64,000 nucleotides of DNA from Heliocidaris tuberculata (Eukaryota > Echinodermata > Echinoidea > Camarodonta > Echinometridae): NCBI GenBank assembly GCA_025618425.1, contig CM046847.1, forward strand, positions 2,749,759 through 2,813,758, in the 5' to 3' direction. Shown here piece by piece: positions 25,083 to 36,529 of the stretch. The notes beneath the pieces were generated by a model. It did no database searches. It was not told where the DNA came from and saw only the letters and a list, made by a program, of their open reading frames with translations. Each line of letters starts with the position of its first letter. Positions within the stretch are counted from its first letter, which is position 1. The translations under genes were made by a program, and so were the position numbers.

Positions 25083-25239
25083 CTGGTGTATCCATGCATG
25101 AACTTGCAGAAGGTTCCCCTCTCGCATCTCCCTTCTAACCACTGGCCGCAGGTCACATGACTTGTGTCGTGGGAGTATCCACACATACTATCGGTACAGC
25201 AGCCTTCCAGGAACTCCTTGCAAACATTGTTAGCCCCAC
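25083..25239 (-). CDS. Exon encoding two CCCH zinc fingers
   Basis: The acceptor TGAATAG precedes GTGGGGCT, and the donor GTAAAAG follows ACCAG. The 157-nt exon reads, after two bases completing a codon, GANNVCKEFLEGCCTDSMCG and on to HGYT. Finger 1 can be read C-x6-C-x5-C-x3-H (or C-x7-C-x4-C-x3-H). Finger 2 (CGQWLEGRCERGTFCKFMH) is a textbook C-x7-C-x5-C-x3-H. Such fingers usually bind single-stranded RNA, or sometimes act in protein contacts. The entry phase is 1, matching the internal donor of exon 4, and joining creates Ser (A+GT). No other upstream exon on this strand with an initiator is recognisable between 25.3 and 30.4 kb. It is therefore likely the C-terminal part of the KIAA0232-like gene, otherwise the 3' part of an unrecognised neighbour. 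I do not recall CCCH fingers in vertebrate KIAA0232. Confidence 0.75.
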
Positions 25240-25334
25240 CTATTCAACAGAACAATGAGGACATACATTAGCAACATGGAATACAAGATTAAAGTTCAGA
25301 ATAACATGTTCTACAGCTTTTCGAGGGGTACTTC

Positions 25335-25790
25335 TGGCTACATGTCACACTACTGGTGTTCTGGGAGTATCCACACATGTAATTGTACCAGCAGCCTTCC
25401 AGGAACTTCATACAAACAACTGCTACCTCATCTAGTCAAAGATCAATGAGAATACATACAAGTAACATTGTATGCAAAATACAAGGTCAGAATCAATTAT
25501 TCCATTGCTTTCTCAGGAAAATGTTTACCTGAATGTCACACTGCTGGTGTTGTGACAACACCGGGAACACCCATACATGATATTGTTACGGGATCCTTCC
25601 ACTCTGAGCCATACATAAACAATGACAACACACATTAGCAACATTGAATGCAAGATACAAGGTTATAATTAAGAATTAAATATTCTATAGCTTTTTCCAG
25701 AGCACTTCATGCTGCATGAGAACACCCACACACATTATTGTTATGGCATCCTTCCAGGAACTCCTTGTGCATACTAAGAACCCCACCTAA
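25335..25790 (-). pseudogene. Three decaying tandem copies of the CCCH exon
   Basis: Upstream of the intact CCCH exon, on the same strand, its 5' half recurs with a spacing of roughly 160-210 bp. Copy B (about 25335-25435) remains open and reads VCMKFLEGCWYNYMCGYSQ, so the zinc-ligand His of finger 1 is replaced by Gln, and the second half and donor are lost. Copy C (about 25530-25625) is degraded but keeps CACAACACCAGCAGTGTGAC and a GTAAAC after ACATTCAG. Copy D (about 25708-25787) keeps an acceptor-like TTATTAG followed by GTGGGG. It encodes MHKEFLEGCHNNNVCGCSH before a stop, with the first Cys changed to His. The flanking intron sequence (ACATTAGCAACAT-like and ACAAGGT-like blocks) is duplicated too, so these are genomic tandem duplications rather than retrocopies. 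Confidence 0.7.
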
Positions 25791-26100
25791 TAAATTAAAA
25801 CAACAATAAACAATGCACATGAACTCATCCAGGAAAAAAAAAAATTAGTTTTTTCTCCTCAAAGTGGCAACACTGATAATGTGCTTTCCCCATTTTTTTC
25901 TTTTTTTGTTGTTGCTAAGAAATGAAACTGAATAGATCAATAATGAATAAAGCAGCAAATAAAAATAATTGCATTATGTGTTGTTATTTAAAGATCTTCA
26001 TGTCTCATATGACAGACATGGATTAAGATTGAGGAAAGATTTCTACTCCTCCTCTCTCCCCCACCCCAAGTCATCGAGCTGAAAGAAGTTTTACCTTCAT

Positions 26101-26456
26101 TTAACCCTTTCGAGATAATTGACCATGTCTTGTGGTTTGGCTCAATAACTTTTGATTTAGAGCCCTAAAAAATGAACCAGATGCATGAGTAGAAAGAGCA
26201 AAAATTTCTGTACACACTGTGAATAGGCTTTAAAATCCTTAAGTTGGCAACACATCAAGAGGTTCAAAATCATTGTTTTTTAATCCAAATTGGCAACTTT
26301 TTCAACAAAAAAATCTAACCATGTAAGTTGTTTACAAATTCATTACATTAATACTAGAATCATGTAGCATTAAAATAAAAATACTGTTGTTGCCAATTTG
26401 AAGAACAAAATGTGACCAATTTAGCCCTTAAATAATTCCTGTCCTGAAAGGGTTAA
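26101..26456 (+). mobile_element. Family A MITE, copy 1
   Basis: The ends are TTAACCCTTTCGAGATAATT and CCTGTCCTGAAAGGGTTAA. The interior includes GGTTTGGCTCAATAACTT and TTGGCAACACATCAAGAGGT and is non-coding. Two other copies are at 27216-27629 and 60534-60949, and this copy has an internal deletion relative to them. TTAA flanks the CCCTTTC ends, so a TTAA-target transposon is likely. Confidence 0.85.
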
Positions 26457-27110
26457 TCAAGCCAGTTTATCTTGTGTAGTACTTATACATGTAGACTATC
26501 CTCTTTCAATGCCCCTCTTCCTCCTCTACTAAAGAATGTATGTTGGTGTAATATACTCCAGACTCAATTACGCACATTTCATTGAAAGAGAAAGGATAGG
26601 GGAGGGAGGGAGGGGTGTGTTCTTTTAGACTCATAATACTGCACATGTAGAATGCTCATATTATAAAACATGACGCAAGTATGTGGGAGTGGGTGTATGT
26701 GTATGAGTGATGTGTGTTATCATGCATGTACACATGTACTCTACTTTCAGTCATAATATTAAATCTAATATCGATGGTCTACTGATTATCACACAAGTAA
26801 CCGAACCTGTACGCAACTTAGCTTCCCTTTTATAACAAGGAAACAAAACTCATGTTCTCGAAATCTTAAATTCCACATTGATGTTCATCTGTGCCAACAA
26901 CAGATATAGAGGGAGATGTATCCAGTGATCCTTGAATGCATTTAAACTGTGCATTACAATGTGCTACAAGGAAGTATCACCTTTGAATGGCCCTCAACAT
27001 CGGTATGTCAGCCACGGAAGAATGAGAACTCATTTCTTGTCTAGGATCGTGCCCTCCCATTCTTGGAACACATACAGAACATTGTATTATAGACATGTAT
27101 AATGTCTTAA

Positions 27111-27915
27111 GGCCACCGCACACCTTACGATCAGTCTGCGATCCGATTTCAGAAGAAAATGTAATATCATTTGACAAATCATTTAAAAACAAAAAATATT
27201 TTTGAATGAGGGTCCTAACCCTTTCAAGACAAGAATTATTCAAGGGCTAAATTGATCACATTTTGTTCTTCAAATTGGCAACAATAATATTTTTCTTTTA
27301 GTGCTACATGGTTCTAATAAAATGTAATGTCTTCGAAAAAACTATACGTGGTTACAAACTTTGTCGAAATTGGAAAGAATTGCCAATTTTGATAAAAAAC
27401 AGTGATTTTGAACCTTTTAATATGTTGCCAATTTAAGAATTTTGGAGCTTATTCTCCTTTTAAAAATTCCTGGCATCAAACGCAATATGGTCATGCAACA
27501 AAAATGGACGCAATGTATGGAGAAATTTTTGCTTGTTCTACTCGTGCGTCTAGTATAATTTTTAGAGCTCTGAATCAAAAGATATTGAAGCAAACCACAA
27601 AATGTGGTCAATTGTCTCGAAAGGGTTAACAATCATACACTATAGTAAAATCAATATTAGGCCTTTGCTGAGTTTTCTAGTCAGTTGAAAGGCCAAATCG
27701 GCTCCGAGTTGTAGTGATGTCACGACTGCCTACGATTTGACACTAATTTTGCCCTTATTCCCTGTAGAAAACTGACAGCTCACCAAACCCCTATGTTTAG
27801 TATTCATATTACTTTTCAGAATCTGAATAGGGTAGATTTCATTTGTTAAAATGCCAATATTTAATGATTTATTTCACAAGCGGATCGCAGACCGATCATA
27901 AGGCGTCCGGTGACC
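27111..27915. mobile_element. Family B MITE, copy 1, interrupted by family A
   Basis: The ends are GGCCACCGCACACCTTACGA and its degraded mirror near 27890-27915. The left arm stops at about 27213 in GAATGAGGGTC and resumes after 27629 at AATCATACACTATAGTAAAA, with the family A copy between. The uninterrupted relative at 60950-61367, read in reverse complement, gives the empty site. Insertion order: B first, then A. Confidence 0.85.
27216..27629 (-). mobile_element. Family A MITE, copy 2, nested inside family B
   Basis: TAACCCTTTCAAGACAAGAA at 27216 and CTCGAAAGGGTTAA at its end. Oriented opposite to copies 1 and 3. The interior is complete compared with the copy at 60534. Open frames of 71-75 codons on both strands are by-products. 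Confidence 0.85.
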
Positions 27916-27933
27916 TTTAGAGCCAGAAGGATG

Positions 27934-28479
27934 TTAAAGGCAAAGTGCACCCTGGTATTAGTTGACTTGAATAACAGCAGAAAAATGAGAGAAAGAGATT
28001 AGTAAAAGTTTCAGCAAAATCCGATAGGAAATAAGAAAGTTATGAATATTTGAAGTTGTAATCAAACAGACACAAATTGGCAACTCCATGACGTATCTTG
28101 CAAGCTCCTCTCCCATTTGCTCAGTACAGAAAATTTTATGAATTTTCATTTTCTTAGTTTCTGATAAAGGAATAAATATGTTTGATACAGGTTTTGTGTC
28201 AAAACATATGAGCAATGATTATATCTAAGGTGCATGTATGTTTGAATATTTTCTTTAGAGAAAATGGAAATTAATGATTTTTTGGGGGTACAGGGCAAAT
28301 GGGAGAGGAGCTCGCAAGATACGTCACGGAGTTGCCAATTTGTGTTTGATTGATTACCACTTCAAACATTCATAACTTTCTTATTTCTTACCGTATTTTG
28401 CCAACCAAACTGATCTGTTTCTTTAACTTTTCTGCTTCTTTTAAAATCAGCTTGTAATCAGGATGGACTTTCCCTTTAA
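27934..28479. mobile_element. TTAA-flanked foldback MITE, about 546 bp
   Basis: TTAA at 27934-27937 and 28476-28479 flank AAGGCAAAGTGCACCC and its degraded mirror. Long inner arms carry AGAAAGTTATGAATATTTGA and AAATTGGCAACTCCATGACG with complements near 28330-28380. It lies 18 bp from the family B copy. A related right half is at about 59800-59985. Confidence 0.8.
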
Positions 28480-30453
28480 CTCCTATCTTTTGACATAGCG
28501 TTAACATCCTTATGGTTCTCAACCAATGATGTGTTAAGTCCTCATGTTGCTTCCTTGGATACAATGTATGTTAGTACCCTATAATATTGGTACAAGGGGA
28601 AGTCTATGAATAGCGGAATCACTACATAGTGAAGTGTCACATACAGGAAATTCCTTTTTCAATTCAATTGTTTTACAATGTTTTTTTAGAGAAATGTTTT
28701 GTTCCTGTGGAGTTCCTAAGAATAATATTTTCCTACATACACAATTAAATATATATAGCTCACACAGAGCCTGCTTGACTTATCTTTGCTCGTTACCCAG
28801 TTATATGCTTTACCAAATCTTTTTGGCAGATTATGTAGTCATTCCATCAGGTTGGGGCAAAAATTATGATGATGTCCATGTAACACTGGACTGGTATGAG
28901 ATCTTCTATTACACATGGAAAATGAAATCATCTGGTGAAGATTTGTATGCAATGAATATGTATAGTAGTGCCCAGCCAGAATCATTCCTGTTTCGGTTGG
29001 TACTCTTTCAAAGCTTTGCTTAACCCGTTGACTACTGGATTCACTCATTCCCTTAGGCATAATACAGGGAACACCCGGTTCCTGTAGGCAATGAGTTAAA
29101 ATGCATTTCTTTTTTGACTACCATTACAAGGACATCACATTTATATAACATTACATACAATTTTGGTGTGCCATATTGATTCACTATGAAGCTAGACTAC
29201 TTCTCAACAGAAGTGGCTATGCTTTTTATGCTGAACTGAATTTTAGCAAACATTGTTACGGTTGATAGGAGACATAGTTCCTCACTTCTGGTATGTCACA
29301 AAAACTGCCCCCACAGAATTATCTCAATTTTGGAACTTTCTTATTGCTCTTTTTATGACATAAGACAATCACACAAATTTAAGTAGATGATGGCTGTTTG
29401 TAAAATTATGACCAATTCCAAGAAATAAATGCAATATAACAATGTCAATGAGAATTGTATTAACCATATATGGTTGTGTTGCAAATATAGATGGTTACCT
29501 ATTCAATGCAAATTTAATACTGTATAAATGTAGTGTCCTTGATTTCATTAATTGGCAGAATATTGTTACTAAACAGTACATTTTGCATTCTTAATATTGC
29601 TTTTTACAAACATGTATGAAACTCAATATTAACAAAGTTAAAGAGGTGTAATGGGTTTCACCCTAACGTTTTATACATGTATGGGGGAAAAAGAAAAAAT
29701 TAAACCAAGTGAAATTCTGCCCCGATTAAAAACATGAAATGAATCAGATATGGTAAAATAATCACAAGTAACGTAGCACTACTAAAGTACATTTGAAAAT
29801 AACACACTGCATTACGAAACCAGAGGGCCTCTTGGCTGTCCAATGTCAGTATACATGTAGTTGCATGTACCTCGATAGACCTTCTGATTCACAGATCCAT
29901 CTTTGAAGAATGCCAACAATGAAAGAATGCCAAGTGTAATCAGTGATAAGGATTGCACTCAACGACATAAGCATGTCCCGATCATCCCTCCAAAAAAAAT
30001 TTGTTATTGCCGTGAAGAGTGCAGTGTCTGTCTACCGCCAATCATATTCAACTGTTAAAATTTGTCTTAGGCCTGACATTTTTAAAACTTCTTCACATGT
30101 ATATGCATACAAAGCAAGAATAGAAACTGCTATAGCTCTACACCTGACTACTTACATAATCCTCTAAATATCTTTTTTGGTATGCTTTTGGAAGCTGCTA
30201 CGTAAAGTAAATTTAAGTGTTAGTGTTGTTAGAGACATATTCACACATGATGTAGTAAACTGCTTAAAAAAACAAAAACAAATTGGGGCTCAGTAATGCT
30301 TCACATTTCTGCATCTTGAACACATGGATCAGGGAGTATAAAGCAGGGCCATTATTGCGAGAAGGTTCACTATGTGGTTTTACTCCCTAAATATTGCAAC
30401 TTGCCAATCATTTACAGGTAATTTTGAATCAGTGTTTTTCATTTTTGGGCAGT
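28480..30453. other. AT-rich stretch, no gene recognised
   Basis: The plus-strand frame at 28634-29023 (129 codons) has no recognisable domain, an AT-driven composition and no splice context, so I do not call it. If exon 4 is spliced onward, this stretch is intron; if it ends at 30454, it is downstream sequence. Confidence 0.5.
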
Positions 30454-30512
30454 TTACAGGGTCAGGTCTGAACATAGCTTTTTGGGATTGATCTCTGGAC
30501 GACCAGACTTAC

Positions 30513-30618
30513 TTCTTCTTTTGAATCTCCCTGGAGGCCTTTGGGAGAGATGTGATTCCAACGGCTGGTCTACCAGGAGTCCCTCATGAAGGAAGGTGTC
30601 ATCTTCATCTTGAAAAAG
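30513..30618 (-). CDS. KIAA0232: KIAA0232-like coding exon 4 (internal form; may read through to stop at 30454)
   Basis: The acceptor is a polypyrimidine tract ending CCATTCCTTCAG. The exon begins LFQDEDDTFLHEGLLVDQ in phase 0 and continues through SQRPPGRFKRR. Two ends are possible. A strong donor (GAA then GTAAGTC, GT at 30511-30512) would end the exon at 30513 in phase 1. If it is not used, the frame continues 19 more codons (SKSGRPEINPKKLCSDLTL) to a TAA at 30454-30456. The acidic-then-basic composition fits the family's tail. I favour the internal form because the phase and sequence fit the CCCH exon at 25239. The read-through form is a legitimate alternative terminal exon and cannot be excluded by sequence alone. 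Confidence 0.75.
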
Positions 30619-31246
30619 CTGAAGGAATGGAGAAAAATAAGGGGGAATGACTTCAAAATAAAAACCAGGAAGACACCCATCCTTACATTCTACAAAGCCA
30701 TGATCTTTACAGCTGCTATCAAAGTCCAATGATTGATACATATTTTTGGAGAATTAGACTTGGAATTTTGTTACTTTATAATATGTTATCAGAATAGAAA
30801 TCAAAATGAACTTTTATCAAGGAAAAACATGTCTCACTCTCAGAATTAAGATGCTTTTCAATACTAAGAACTGACTGTACTGAAGTCACATGTATGTTAA
30901 GATTTAGATAAGATGCTTCCAATTCAAGTAGGGTTATGTCAGAAACAAATGAGTAGTTGAAAATAACACTTCACTCATATCATTAATTAGCAAATTTCAA
31001 GTAGAATATCAAATAAATGGCTTCTTAGAAGCTGTCTTCAGCTAAAGGATAAACATGAACAAAATGTAATTCCTTACAATTGTGGCACTTTGTATCATTA
31101 TACATGGTCTTTAAACAATTTTAATATTCTGCTGTGGTAATGATAAAATCACCAACTTGGTACAGTATCCTTTCATTGAGCATGTATTAAATAGATTATG
31201 ATTATTATAAATATAAAAATGGATTATTTAACAACATACAACTTAC

Positions 31247-34034
31247 CAACTGTGCATCCGGGTCGAGCTGCATTCCAGAGGGCCTGACTCCGTAGAATCC
31301 CCAGTTGTCTGCTATGAATCCTCCTCCTTCTCTTCCTCCCCCGCGGCCTCCCCCTGGATCTCGTATATCTGCTCCTGCTCCTAAAGGATAGGTACATCCT
31401 AAAAGGCCACCAGGTTCTCCAGGCTGGGCAGAATACCTAGGAGCAGGATCAGTCCTTGTGAATGACCCAGGAAATCCACCAGAATAGAATCCTCCTGGAT
31501 GTATCTGTGACGTCTGGCTAGTACTTCTGGCAGTGTTGTCCTCTGGCGGCTTCGAGGATTGAGAACCTACGTCTCCACTGTAAAGGTACATCTGAGCAGT
31601 AGATCCTTGAATGGGCTTCCACTGGTTACTCACATTACCTCCAGAAAGATGGGAAGACATGCCATAGTTCTGAAGACCCTGATATGAAGTGCTTCGGGTG
31701 TATTTCATAGGTTCAAAAGGCTGAAATTCCAGGTTATCGTCAGGAGAAACTCCAGGAGGCTCTGTCTTGGATTCGTGTTGAATTGGCTTGAAGTGAGAAT
31801 CTTCTGAAATGAAAGGTTGTTCGGATGAGGTTGTCAACTCAGAACTGCCGTTTGATGAAACAGAAGTTAATTTGTCAGGAGTGACAGAAGAGATTCCCTC
31901 TTGCTTTTTCCAGTCTGCAGACAGGAGATTTTGACTGACAACAGTGCCTTTGCCTGATCCTAGAGAGCTTCCACAGAAACCTTGTTGGCTGTTGGCAGAA
32001 GAACCCTGCTGACTGTTCAGACTTCCTTCACGGATCACTCCAGGAGCGTTATCCTTTGGAGTACGGTCATCGTCACTTTGATCCTTACCTTCTTTCTTGC
32101 TGGTATCATGCATATCTCTTGGAACCTCCTCGATCCATTCATCTTCTGAAATCATCTCATCAGTTTCAGTTCCATGAGGGCTTGAGTTGTCACTATTCTC
32201 AGCATCACTTCTTGCAAAGTCAAATCGGGATGAGCTTCGAGAGCAGAGATACTTTGGGCTGTCCACAAGGCTGTCTTCAATAACACTCTGCTCATCCTGG
32301 ATAGAGCAGCACGATGCCCCACATGGCTGAGGACTCAAGAGACACTCTAGGGAGCATACAGACGATGTTGCATCTCTGGTGTGAGAACCTTCCCAGAGTT
32401 CTCTTATACTGCTGTCATTACAGGGACTGGTGGAGCAACTGTTAAACTGACTGTTGTTATGACTACTGTATGGACTGCCATAGACACCACCCTCAATGAA
32501 TGTAGACATTTTAGCCATAGGTTGAAATCCGGAGAATATGCTTTCATCCCATGTCACAATTTTTGGAGGATGAACCTGTGGCTGTTTAGATTCGTACGTT
32601 GCCCAGAGAGCATTATTCATATCCAAGGAGTGAGCTTCACTTGAGAGGTTTAGAAGAGAACCGTCCTTCTGAGATGAGCAAATGCTTTGCACTATGCTGT
32701 CATCATCAGCGCTGAAGGACTGGTCACTTGGTAATCCTGGTATGGCAGGTGTTGATTGCAGAGGTCCCTGGGAACTGTCAGTAGAAATTCCCCAACCTGC
32801 AGGAGTACCTGGTCCTTGTGGATCATATAGATTTGAGTGGGCATGGGTATGATCACAGATACGTAGGAGGCTGTCATTATTACGTCCAGTGCCAATGGGA
32901 GCATTGCGTGGTGAGATGGGAGCACTGTCAAGGTGATGGTGGTCGATGTCAACCCTCAGCTCCTCTGTAAGGGATGTTGCGTCAGAAAGTTCCTCAAGTG
33001 CAGAGTCACCATGCAGGCTCTTTGGACTGGTTGGATCACTTGCAGCTTGGTTCACATCTACTACACCACCTGGCATTGATGTACTTGCGGGGCTGCTAGT
33101 AGTAGGCAGGCAAGATCTTGCATTGTTTCCCCAGGGCTCCTGCTGGCCTTCACACAATGGACTCCCTGGCACAAGATTCTTCTCCCAGATGGATGAAGCA
33201 AGATTGCATTGACCATCAACATCAATGGGAGCCATCTTGACCTCGCGTTCGAAGTCATCTGTTCTTGCGGAACCTGCGTACCAACCCTTCAAGCTGTCCC
33301 CATTTCCAAACGTGTACATGTTCCGTTCATCAGTTAGCAGTCCATGGACAGTTGAGCTCTTAGAAAGGGGCTTGTCATCGTCACACTCCTCCATTATGCT
33401 GCGACATAGGGTCTCAGCCATTGTGTTGACTGCCTCTTCCAGACGCTCTTCTTCCCTCACAGCACTGTCACCATTTGCCTCAAGAAAAACTTCCTGGCAA
33501 GCCTCTTCTCTTGCTCCAGAGTCCCTTCCATCCAAGATGAGATTCAAGTCAGCTTGACCTTCTCCGCTTTCACTGTACCACTCAGGAAACATGCCACCTT
33601 TCTTCCTGCCTGCTACATTCTTGAACTTGCCATCAACTCTATCTCCTCGACTGCCCCAATCCCAGTCTCGAAGGTGGCGCTTTGTGCCTTTCTCTTGGAT
33701 GTGGCCGTAGGTGCGATGGTGTCCCTTGCGTCCCTGGTACTTTGGAACAACAAACGTGGGGCTCTTGCTCTGGTTGCGTGAGAGGCTACTGGGTAGGCTT
33801 TGAGCTCGCTGGTACTGCTTGCCCTGGAAACCGATAGGAGAACGGCTGTTGCGAGAGACGGAGGCAGATACACTCTTGTCTGGCAGTGATTCTAGCTCAC
33901 GATCACTAGAAGGGTTGGAGATAGAGCCTGTAGAGTTGTTGCGTTTGGCTTTAGATTTCCATGCCCCTTTTGGTTTGATGTCTGCTGCAGCGGCACCAGA
34001 TTTGTCACTCAGAGCTGGAAAAGCTTCATAATAC
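31247..34034 (-). CDS. KIAA0232: KIAA0232-like coding exon 3 (large central exon, about 929 codons)
   Basis: This exon encodes residues 175-1104. It opens with RYYEAFPALSDK after the acceptor ATACAG at 34035-34036. The open frame extends upstream as a hydrophobic stretch (MYSNSFFLFVFLLSFLCF), but that is intron sequence and not a signal peptide. Visible segments are: a basic region near residues 195-300 with KPKGAWKSKAKR and a His/Arg/Lys-rich patch around KGHHRTYGHIQ that could serve nuclear targeting; a WYSESGEG block near 325; a long Ser/Asp/Glu-rich middle; FIEGGVYG near 690, which I also recall in the human protein; a Cys-rich stretch near 740; an acidic SEDEWIEEVPRD near 803; YTRSTSYQG near 960; and a Gly/Arg-rich run near 1070 followed by ADNWGFYG. 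The donor GTAAGT follows TTG in phase 0. No enzymatic domain is visible. A single giant exon agrees with what I remember of the vertebrate gene. Confidence 0.92.
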
Positions 34035-35142
34035 CTGTATATAAAGCATAGAAATGATAACAAAAAAACAAACAAAAAAAAAGAATTAGAATACAAACAT
34101 ACATGTACATGTATATAATTTTGCGTAGATGAATGCCCACATGATGTACATGTAAAAATAATTTCAATTTAATTTCTTTCCCTCTACAAAGCAACCAAGT
34201 ATTTATTTGTTGCTGTTTTGTTTTGTTTTGTTTGTTTGTTTGTTTGTCTGTTGTTGTTGTTTTTTTTGGGGGGGGACTTCCTATTTTACAACAAACAAAT
34301 ATGAGCGAATGCTTGTTAACCCCCATCTTCTGATAGAAGAGAGTTGCTTACATTATCAAGGACAGTAATGAAAGACTATACTGACACTTTGTGCCAATGA
34401 AATTAATTTCTGAAGCAACACTTTCAAGGACAGGGATCAAATATAAAGAGATCGATTCCAGTCTCCTAAAACATCTGTAACTCACAGTACATGTCTCATA
34501 GGTCATATTTAGAGACACAATCTTTCTTGCAAAATGCATTTGTAAATACAGGAAATAGAACAAAATGTAAAACAATTGATGCTAATAAACAGAAGGGATA
34601 GGATTTCAACATTCAATATGAAATATATATTACCTTGTCCAATGTCTAATCTACTGCAATTGTTCCTGAGTGAATTCCCCCAAAATAAAATTTTCTTCAA
34701 ATGCTAAAACAAGTGAATATTCAACCTTTTCTATACGCCTCAACTCAAGCAAACATTTCATACATGTATGTGCACTTGGAAGCTGATGGGTGAACTGAAA
34801 AGTGGGATGGCATGAAATAATGAGTTGCACAATTTTCTCGTCGTGTGTCAGCAATACCTCAGACCATTCATATTTCCTTTCAAGCAATAATCCAGACCTG
34901 AGTCACCTTGAAGGGGTTTACGAAACCCTCATCATGCCACCCAGGCGGGTGACTGCATGCCTGCCTGCCTGCCTGCCTGCCATTCATGATCATTGGTTAC
35001 AATGTGAACTTTGTGTTTGGTGGAAATGTTGCTAAGTCATTATCCTCATGAATGGATTCTCTTAATTCTTACTCCTGAGTGTGTGTGTGTGTGTGGCAGG
35101 CTGAGGGATGTGGTAGTTTTTTCTCATTTTTTAATTAATTTT

Positions 35143-35154
35143 TTTTTTTTTTTA

Positions 35155-35185
<31 letters not shown>

Positions 35186-35190
35186 TATGT
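35143..35190 (+). repeat. Poly-T and (TG)n microsatellite
   Basis: A T run of 15 or so precedes GTGTGTGTTTGTGTGTGTGT. Within intron 2. Confidence 0.9.
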
Positions 35191-36309
35191 GAGAGATAGA
35201 ATGAGAGAGAGAATGAATGAATGATATTTAAAAAATGCAAATGTGTATGGCAAAGCAAATGGCACCATTAGTGTAAACAACAGCAAGAGAAGAGACAGAC
35301 AGACAGACAGACTGACAGACACAGAAGAGAGGTGAAAGAAGAAAAGGAGTAAGAAAGGCACAGGCACACCATACATGTATAATTTGTCTCCATGTCTTCA
35401 TCAATAACTCAGAAACAATTATTTGTTAAAACTGAATGAACTTAGTATATGAAAACAAATATTATTAGGCTTTAACATGCCTCACTACACAATCTCATTT
35501 GAAAGATCGCTCACATGTTATCCCAGGTCAGGACCTACCTAAAATGTATGTACCAACATGTACACTGTCTGTACTTGAGCAGTTTGCAGCTTCCTTCAAT
35601 TTCTCTGGTCCATAGCAAGTTAAGATGTTCACCTACGATGCACCCCTCTCCCTTCCCAAATTCCACGAGTGATTTGAGCATATTTCATAACCCCATGCCA
35701 TGTCACCATGGCCAAAGCCAGAGTGATAGCATCAGAAAAGTATACATGTGCTATTCCAAAGAGGTCGGCTAGGCCTACTTGCATGTACATGTTCGAGCAG
35801 CTGCAGCAATGTAGTTTCCCCCATCTCTCTCAATTGTAACCTATTTCCATGGTTACTAGAGCATTACTGACCCAAATGCCTTGACCTCTGAAGTTAAGGG
35901 AATTTAGCAATTAGTCACAAGTAGGGATCAATTTCAACAGTAAAGAATACATTTATCTACATTACATGTATTAGCAGGGCCCCATTCCTAGTTTTTCCAT
36001 AGGGATCCAGTGCAAAGTATTAGGGGTCTGAGTGTACAAGACTCCTGCTTATATTTTGACTTCTTAACATGCACATGTACATGTACATTGTACCGTAAAT
36101 ATATATTATAGGCCCATAGTACAACTGTGATAATTATTATGCATTTAATGTAGGCTGTCTTGATGACAATGATTTGGATAAACATCTCTACTGATGAATA
36201 AATTCAACAATCAAGACTAACCACAACACTCCTAATTACGTGAAAGACATGCACTTTGATGATTTACTTCATATAACTACTAGAATGCGAGTATATGTAA
36301 ATGCAAACA

Positions 36310-36446
36310 ACCAATGGACCTACAGCTTGAAGTCCTATCCTACAGTTAATGCCATATCACTGGGTACTACCACATCAACTAGGTTTAGAACCTGGAAGTA
36401 CAAATTACAAGATTACTGCTCTACTACTGAGCCACCAAGCCTCTGA
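36310..36446 (-). mobile_element. tRNA-derived SINE (likely)
   Basis: On the minus strand, GGCTTGGTGGCTCAGTAGTA provides a good A box (TGGCTCAGTAG). GGTTCTAAACC about 45 bases later is a B-box-like element. Between them the anticodon arm is not well paired and there is no CCA-compatible acceptor stem, so it is not a functional tRNA. It continues into a tRNA-unrelated tail. These are the hallmarks of a tRNA-derived SINE, located 85 bp from the donor of exon 2. Confidence 0.6.
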
Positions 36447-36529
36447 ATAGACTACAACATCTTTTTGAATTACACTTGGAAATGGCTCAATTTCATTTTT
36501 TTTTTCTTGCCCCATGAGCTGGACCTTAC

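Larger units (their letters stand above)
34035..36529 (-). other. Intron 2 of the KIAA0232-like gene
   Basis: Flanked by GTAAGG at 36529 and ATACAG at 34035 on the gene strand. It holds (TG)n repeats at 35078-35190, a CTGC repeat at 34962-34981, a purine-rich stretch near 35285-35350 and a tRNA-like SINE at 36310-36446. No extra coding exon is required, as the flanking phases already agree. Confidence 0.75.

Noticed and set aside
28634..29023. 129-codon frame on the plus strand
   Set aside because: AT-driven composition, no recognisable domain, no good splice or initiation context; this length is expected by chance in 64 kb of AT-rich DNA.
33225..34031. Plus-strand open frames of 70-110 codons opposite the large exon
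   Set aside because: Antisense shadows of the GC-richer coding exon; the minus strand carries the conserved family blocks.
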